From: JABMMZ01 sp044357345
GTDB lineage: Bacteria > Bacteroidota > Bacteroidia > NS11-12g > UBA955
NCBI GenBank assembly: GCA_044357345.1
Contig: JBIKPR010000096.1
Span: 1 to 7,681, forward strand
Direction of reading: 5' to 3'
DNA: 7,681 nt
Numbering within the stretch: the stretch's first letter is position 1; each line of letters begins with the position of its first letter. Made by a program: the position numbers and the translations under genes. Positions 5,320-7,681 of this stretch are shown in pieces. The notes under the pieces were generated by a model. It searched no databases. It had not been told where the DNA came from and saw nothing but the letters and a program-made list of their open reading frames with translations.

Positions 5320-6360
5320 ATGAGGTCTGTTTATTTAAAATTATTAATTGCTTGTTTTCTTCCTTTGGCATTTGTTGCCTGCAAAAAGGAAATTACAAGC
5401 ACAACAGAAGACAAGGGTTTAACGCCCTATAATTTAGTCATACCAAGTGGCTTTCCGGCCATGATGATACCTTCCGACAACCCGATGACGGTGGAAGGTG
5501 TTGCTTTGGGAAAACTATTGTTTCATGACCCCATTTTAAGCGGCAATAACACTCAATCGTGCGCTTCTTGTCACCTGCGCAAGTTTGGTTTTAGTGACAG
5601 CACCAATCAGTTTAGCACCGGTATACAAGGACTGCAAGGCCCGCGCAATGCCATGCCACTCATTAATTTGGGTTGGGCCACTCAGTTTTTCTGGGATGGC
5701 GGTGCGGCCAATTTGGAATCGCAGGTGGTTGGTCCCATTCAAAATCCTTTGGAGATGCACCAAGATTTGGCTGCCGTTTTGCTGGAATTGAATGCCCATC
5801 CTACTTATCCCGCCTTGTTTAAAAAAGTATTTGGAGGCACTCAAATTGGAACCTCGATGTTGATGCGCGCTATTGCCCAATATGAAAGAACTTTGATTTC
5901 GGGTAATTCGCGTTTCGACCAATTTAAAAGAGGATCCACCACCCTAAGTCAGACTGAAATGCGTGGCATGAATTTATTTCAAAATCCAAACAAAGGCGAC
6001 TGCTCACATTGCCATGTGATGGGTGGAACGTTTACTGATTATGACTATAGGAATACGGGTTTAGACAGTATTGCTGTAGATAAAGGAAGGGAGTTAATTA
6101 CCTTAAAACCATTAGACCGAGGGAAGTTTAAAACTTCAAGTTTAAGGAACATTGAAGTAACTGGACCGTATATGCACGACGGCCGATTTAAAACATTGGA
6201 GGAGTGTGTGCAGCATTACAATGTTGGTTACCATTATACGCAAAATTTAGATCCCAATCTTGTAAACAGCGTGAAGGGAAGGTTGAACAATGCAGAGGTG
6301 CAAGACATCGTCGCATTTTTGAAAACCCTTACTGATACTGAGTTTTTGAATGCACAGTAA
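5320..6360 (+). CDS. MbnH/MauG-like di-heme c-type cytochrome (CCP family) lipoprotein
   Basis: 346 residues. The signal peptide ends FVAC with Cys21 lipidated, and the mature start CKKEI is the same as in the upstream MbnP-like protein. Two covalent heme c motifs are present: CASCH (81-85) and CSHCH (228-232). Other family marks are LGKLLFHDPILSGNNTQSC just before heme 1, FFWDGGAANLESQ (123-135) with a Trp between the hemes, NPLEM (142-146), and TGPYMHDGRFKTLEE (281-295), which normally supplies the distal ligand of one heme. Y284 and M285 are both candidates; a Met ligand would suggest a classical cytochrome c peroxidase, a Tyr a MauG/MbnH-like enzyme. Pairing with an MbnP-family gene points to MbnH-like tryptophan oxidation of that partner. 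It acts in the cell envelope and requires a cytochrome c maturation system not seen here. Length is normal for the family and nothing appears broken. Confidence 0.88.
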   Translation: MRSVYLKLLIACFLPLAFVACKKEITSTTEDKGLTPYNLVIPSGFPAMMIPSDNPMTVEGVALGKLLFHDPILSGNNTQSCASCHLRKFGFSDSTNQFSTGIQGLQGPRNAMPLINLGWATQFFWDGGAANLESQVVGPIQNPLEMHQDLAAVLLELNAHPTYPALFKKVFGGTQIGTSMLMRAIAQYERTLISGNSRFDQFKRGSTTLSQTEMRGMNLFQNPNKGDCSHCHVMGGTFTDYDYRNTGLDSIAVDKGRELITLKPLDRGKFKTSSLRNIEVTGPYMHDGRFKTLEECVQHYNVGYHYTQNLDPNLVNSVKGRLNNAEVQDIVAFLKTLTDTEFLNAQ

Positions 6361-6386
6361 TCACTGCTGAAAGTCAAATAGACATA

Positions 6387-6416
6387 AAAAAAGCTTTCCG
6401 AAAGGAAAGCTTTTTT
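6387..6416. terminator. Bidirectional terminator between the cytochrome and rho genes
   Basis: A 13-bp stem has A6 plus GCTTTCC (6387-6399), loop GAAA (6400-6403), and GGAAAGC plus T6 (6404-6416). The A- and T-tracts make it work on both strands. It lies 26 bp after the cytochrome stop and about 170 bp beyond the rho stop on the other strand. Confidence 0.9.
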
Positions 6417-6442
6417 GTTTTAATGTTTTTTGACTTTGCAAC

Positions 6443-6551
6443 CGATGATTGTTTATTCATCGAAATTATGAAGCATTTCCTACCGCCTCGCTCTTTCCTG
6501 TTGTTAAACCCGGTGGTGTTCCCGCTGCTTTGAGCGGGATCTACCACTGGG
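6443..6551. other. Structured non-coding tract downstream of rho
   Basis: The tract holds a 6-bp hairpin (CGATGA 6443-6448 with TCATCG 6457-6462) and a nested structure. In the latter, an outer 9-bp stem pairs 6509-6517 with 6543-6551 (one G-U pair on one strand) and an inner perfect 7-bp stem pairs TCCCGCT 6520-6526 with AGCGGGA 6533-6539. It is clearly more GC-rich than its surroundings. Short frames cross it on both strands, but their translations show no domain. It may be the 3' untranslated region of rho mRNA, an interspersed element, or a small RNA. No known RNA family is recognised. Confidence 0.45.
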
Positions 6552-6558
6552 CTCTTGC

Positions 6559-6586
6559 AAAAGTTTTCCATTTGGAAAACTTTTTT
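6559..6586. terminator. Hairpin terminator overlapping the rho stop codon
   Basis: AAAAGTTTTCC (6559-6569) pairs with GGAAAACTTTT (6574-6584) over 11 bp with loop ATTT, then T continues to 6586. On the plus strand this has a six-T tail and would stop transcripts entering rho antisense. On the minus strand the tail is only TTTT then GC, so it is a weaker terminator for rho itself. The T-tract reaches into the rho TAA (complement of 6585-6587). Confidence 0.75.
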
Positions 6587-7681
6587 ACCCATTCATACTC
6601 ACTAAGAACTCATCGTTGTTCTTGGTGCCTTCCATGTATTTAAGCATGGTTTTCATGGCTTCTTCGCTGTTCATATCGGCTAAGTGGTTGCGCAATACCC
6701 AAAGTTTTTGAAGGGTGCTTTTGCTTAACAACATGTCTTCTCTACGGGTGCTAGAACTTACAATGTCAATGGCAGGATAAATACGTTTGTTGCTTAGTTT
6801 TCTATCCAATTGCAATTCCATATTACCAGTACCTTTAAATTCTTCGAAAATTACCTCGTCCATTTTAGAACCAGTTTCAGTTAATGCAGTTGCAATAATG
6901 GTTAATGAACCACCATTTTCAATGTTACGTGCAGCACCAAAGAAACGTTTAGGTTTTTGAAGAGCGTTTGCATCCACACCACCTGATAAGATTTTACCTG
7001 AGGCAGGTTGAACGGTATTGTATGCGCGGGCCAAACGGGTAATAGAGTCTAGTAAGATTACCACGTCGTGTCCACTTTCTGTTAAGCGTTTTGCTTTTTC
7101 TAAAACGATGTTTGCCAATTTAACGTGTTTGTCTGCCGGCTCATCAAAGGTAGATGCCACAACTTCAGCGTTTACACTGCGGGCCATATCGGTTACCTCT
7201 TCCGGACGTTCGTCAATCAGTAAGATAATCATATACACCTCAGGGTGGTTGGCAGCAATGGCGTTGGCCAAACTTTTTAACAGTTGGGTTTTACCTGTTT
7301 TTGGTTGTGCAACAATTAATCCCCTTTGTCCTTTACCAATTGGAGAAACCAAATCAATGATACGGTTTCCATAATTGGTGTTTTTATCGACAAGGTTTAA
7401 TTTCTCGTCAGGGAAAAGAGGCGTTAAATGTTCGAAACTAACACGGTCGCGAATCTGCTCAACAGTTTTACCATTGATACGGTCAACCTTTACCATGGCA
7501 AAATATTTTTCACCTTCTTTGGGTGGACGAATGGTACATAAAACGGTATCTCCAGTTTTAAGACCATGTGAACGCACTTGATGAGGCGCTAAATACACAT
7601 CATCAGGTGAAGCCATATAGTTGTAGTCAGAAGAACGGAGGAAACCAAATCCATCAGGAACAACTTCTAAAACACCTTGGG
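6585..7681 (-). CDS. rho: Transcription termination factor Rho (N-terminus outside window)
   Basis: 364 residues are visible, with the frame open to the window edge. It does not start at the ATG at 7616: upstream codons read LEVVPDGFGFLRSSDYNY, the RNP1-type RNA-binding motif of the Rho cold-shock domain. The order then follows Rho closely: SPDDVYLAPHQVRSHGLKTGD (primary RNA site), a connector, Walker A in GLIVAQPKTGKTQLL (E. coli has PPKAGKT), LLIDERPEEVTDM, Walker B in VVILLDSITRLARAYN, the Q-loop region SGKILSGGVDANAL, the R-loop/GSKMDEVIFEEFKGTGNMEL segment, and STRRED holding the arginine finger. Rho is a hexameric RNA-dependent ATPase that unwinds RNA to end transcription. The C-terminus NNDEFLVSMNG is intact. 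In Bacteroidota the missing N-terminus often includes a long extension (recall). Confidence 0.97.
   Translation of the reverse strand, partial: QGVLEVVPDGFGFLRSSDYNYMASPDDVYLAPHQVRSHGLKTGDTVLCTIRPPKEGEKYFAMVKVDRINGKTVEQIRDRVSFEHLTPLFPDEKLNLVDKNTNYGNRIIDLVSPIGKGQRGLIVAQPKTGKTQLLKSLANAIAANHPEVYMIILLIDERPEEVTDMARSVNAEVVASTFDEPADKHVKLANIVLEKAKRLTESGHDVVILLDSITRLARAYNTVQPASGKILSGGVDANALQKPKRFFGAARNIENGGSLTIIATALTETGSKMDEVIFEEFKGTGNMELQLDRKLSNKRIYPAIDIVSSSTRREDMLLSKSTLQKLWVLRNHLADMNSEEAMKTMLKYMEGTKNNDEFLVSMNG

Noticed and set aside
6449..6643. 64-codon plus-strand frame across the rho 3' end
   Set aside because: It overlaps the rho coding end antisense and the terminator hairpin, with no promoter or domain.
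7614..7616. ATG at 7616 (minus) as the rho start
   Set aside because: The frame stays open upstream and encodes the conserved DGFGFLR RNA-binding motif, so this Met is internal.

Overview
The window looks like chromosomal DNA of a Bacteroidota bacterium, probably Chitinophagales/Sphingobacteriales-like. The reasons are TAnnTTTG-type -7 boxes close to start codons, little sign of Shine-Dalgarno sequences, many small lipoproteins with a Cys-Lys-Lys-Glu mature start, a HYC_CC_PP-type Cys-rich protein, and a Bacteroidota-like Rho. This assignment rests on reading alone; no search was run.

Layout. Positions 1-53 hold the start of a minus-strand gene that runs off the left edge. Positions 54-557 are a divergent intergenic region with two imperfect copies of a hairpin-forming repeat and, next to the downstream gene, a textbook Bacteroidota promoter. 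Positions 558-2619 are an overlapping two-gene unit: a twin-CBS regulatory protein and a single-POTRA Omp85-type outer-membrane barrel. Positions 2643-3589 hold two small, visibly AT-rich lipoproteins, the second DUF3828/NTF2-like in appearance.

Positions 3668-6360 form the most interesting block and look like a metal locus, most likely copper. In order they hold an upstream palindrome and -7 box, a HYC_CC_PP-like protein with three CC pairs, a tract of inverted repeats, a 66-residue exported peptide with 13 cysteines (metallothionein-like), a strong terminator, and then an MbnP-family lipoprotein 3 bp ahead of an MbnH/MauG-like di-heme c-type cytochrome lipoprotein. In the characterised MbnP/MbnH pair the di-heme enzyme converts a tryptophan of MbnP to kynurenine, which creates a copper site. 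The inferred theme here is thiol capture of metal plus an oxidatively matured copper-binding protein, all in the cell envelope.

Positions 6361-6586 are a convergent intergenic region with two hairpin terminators flanking a further structured tract. From 6585 to the right edge, on the minus strand, lies most of the gene for transcription termination factor Rho, with its N-terminus outside the window.
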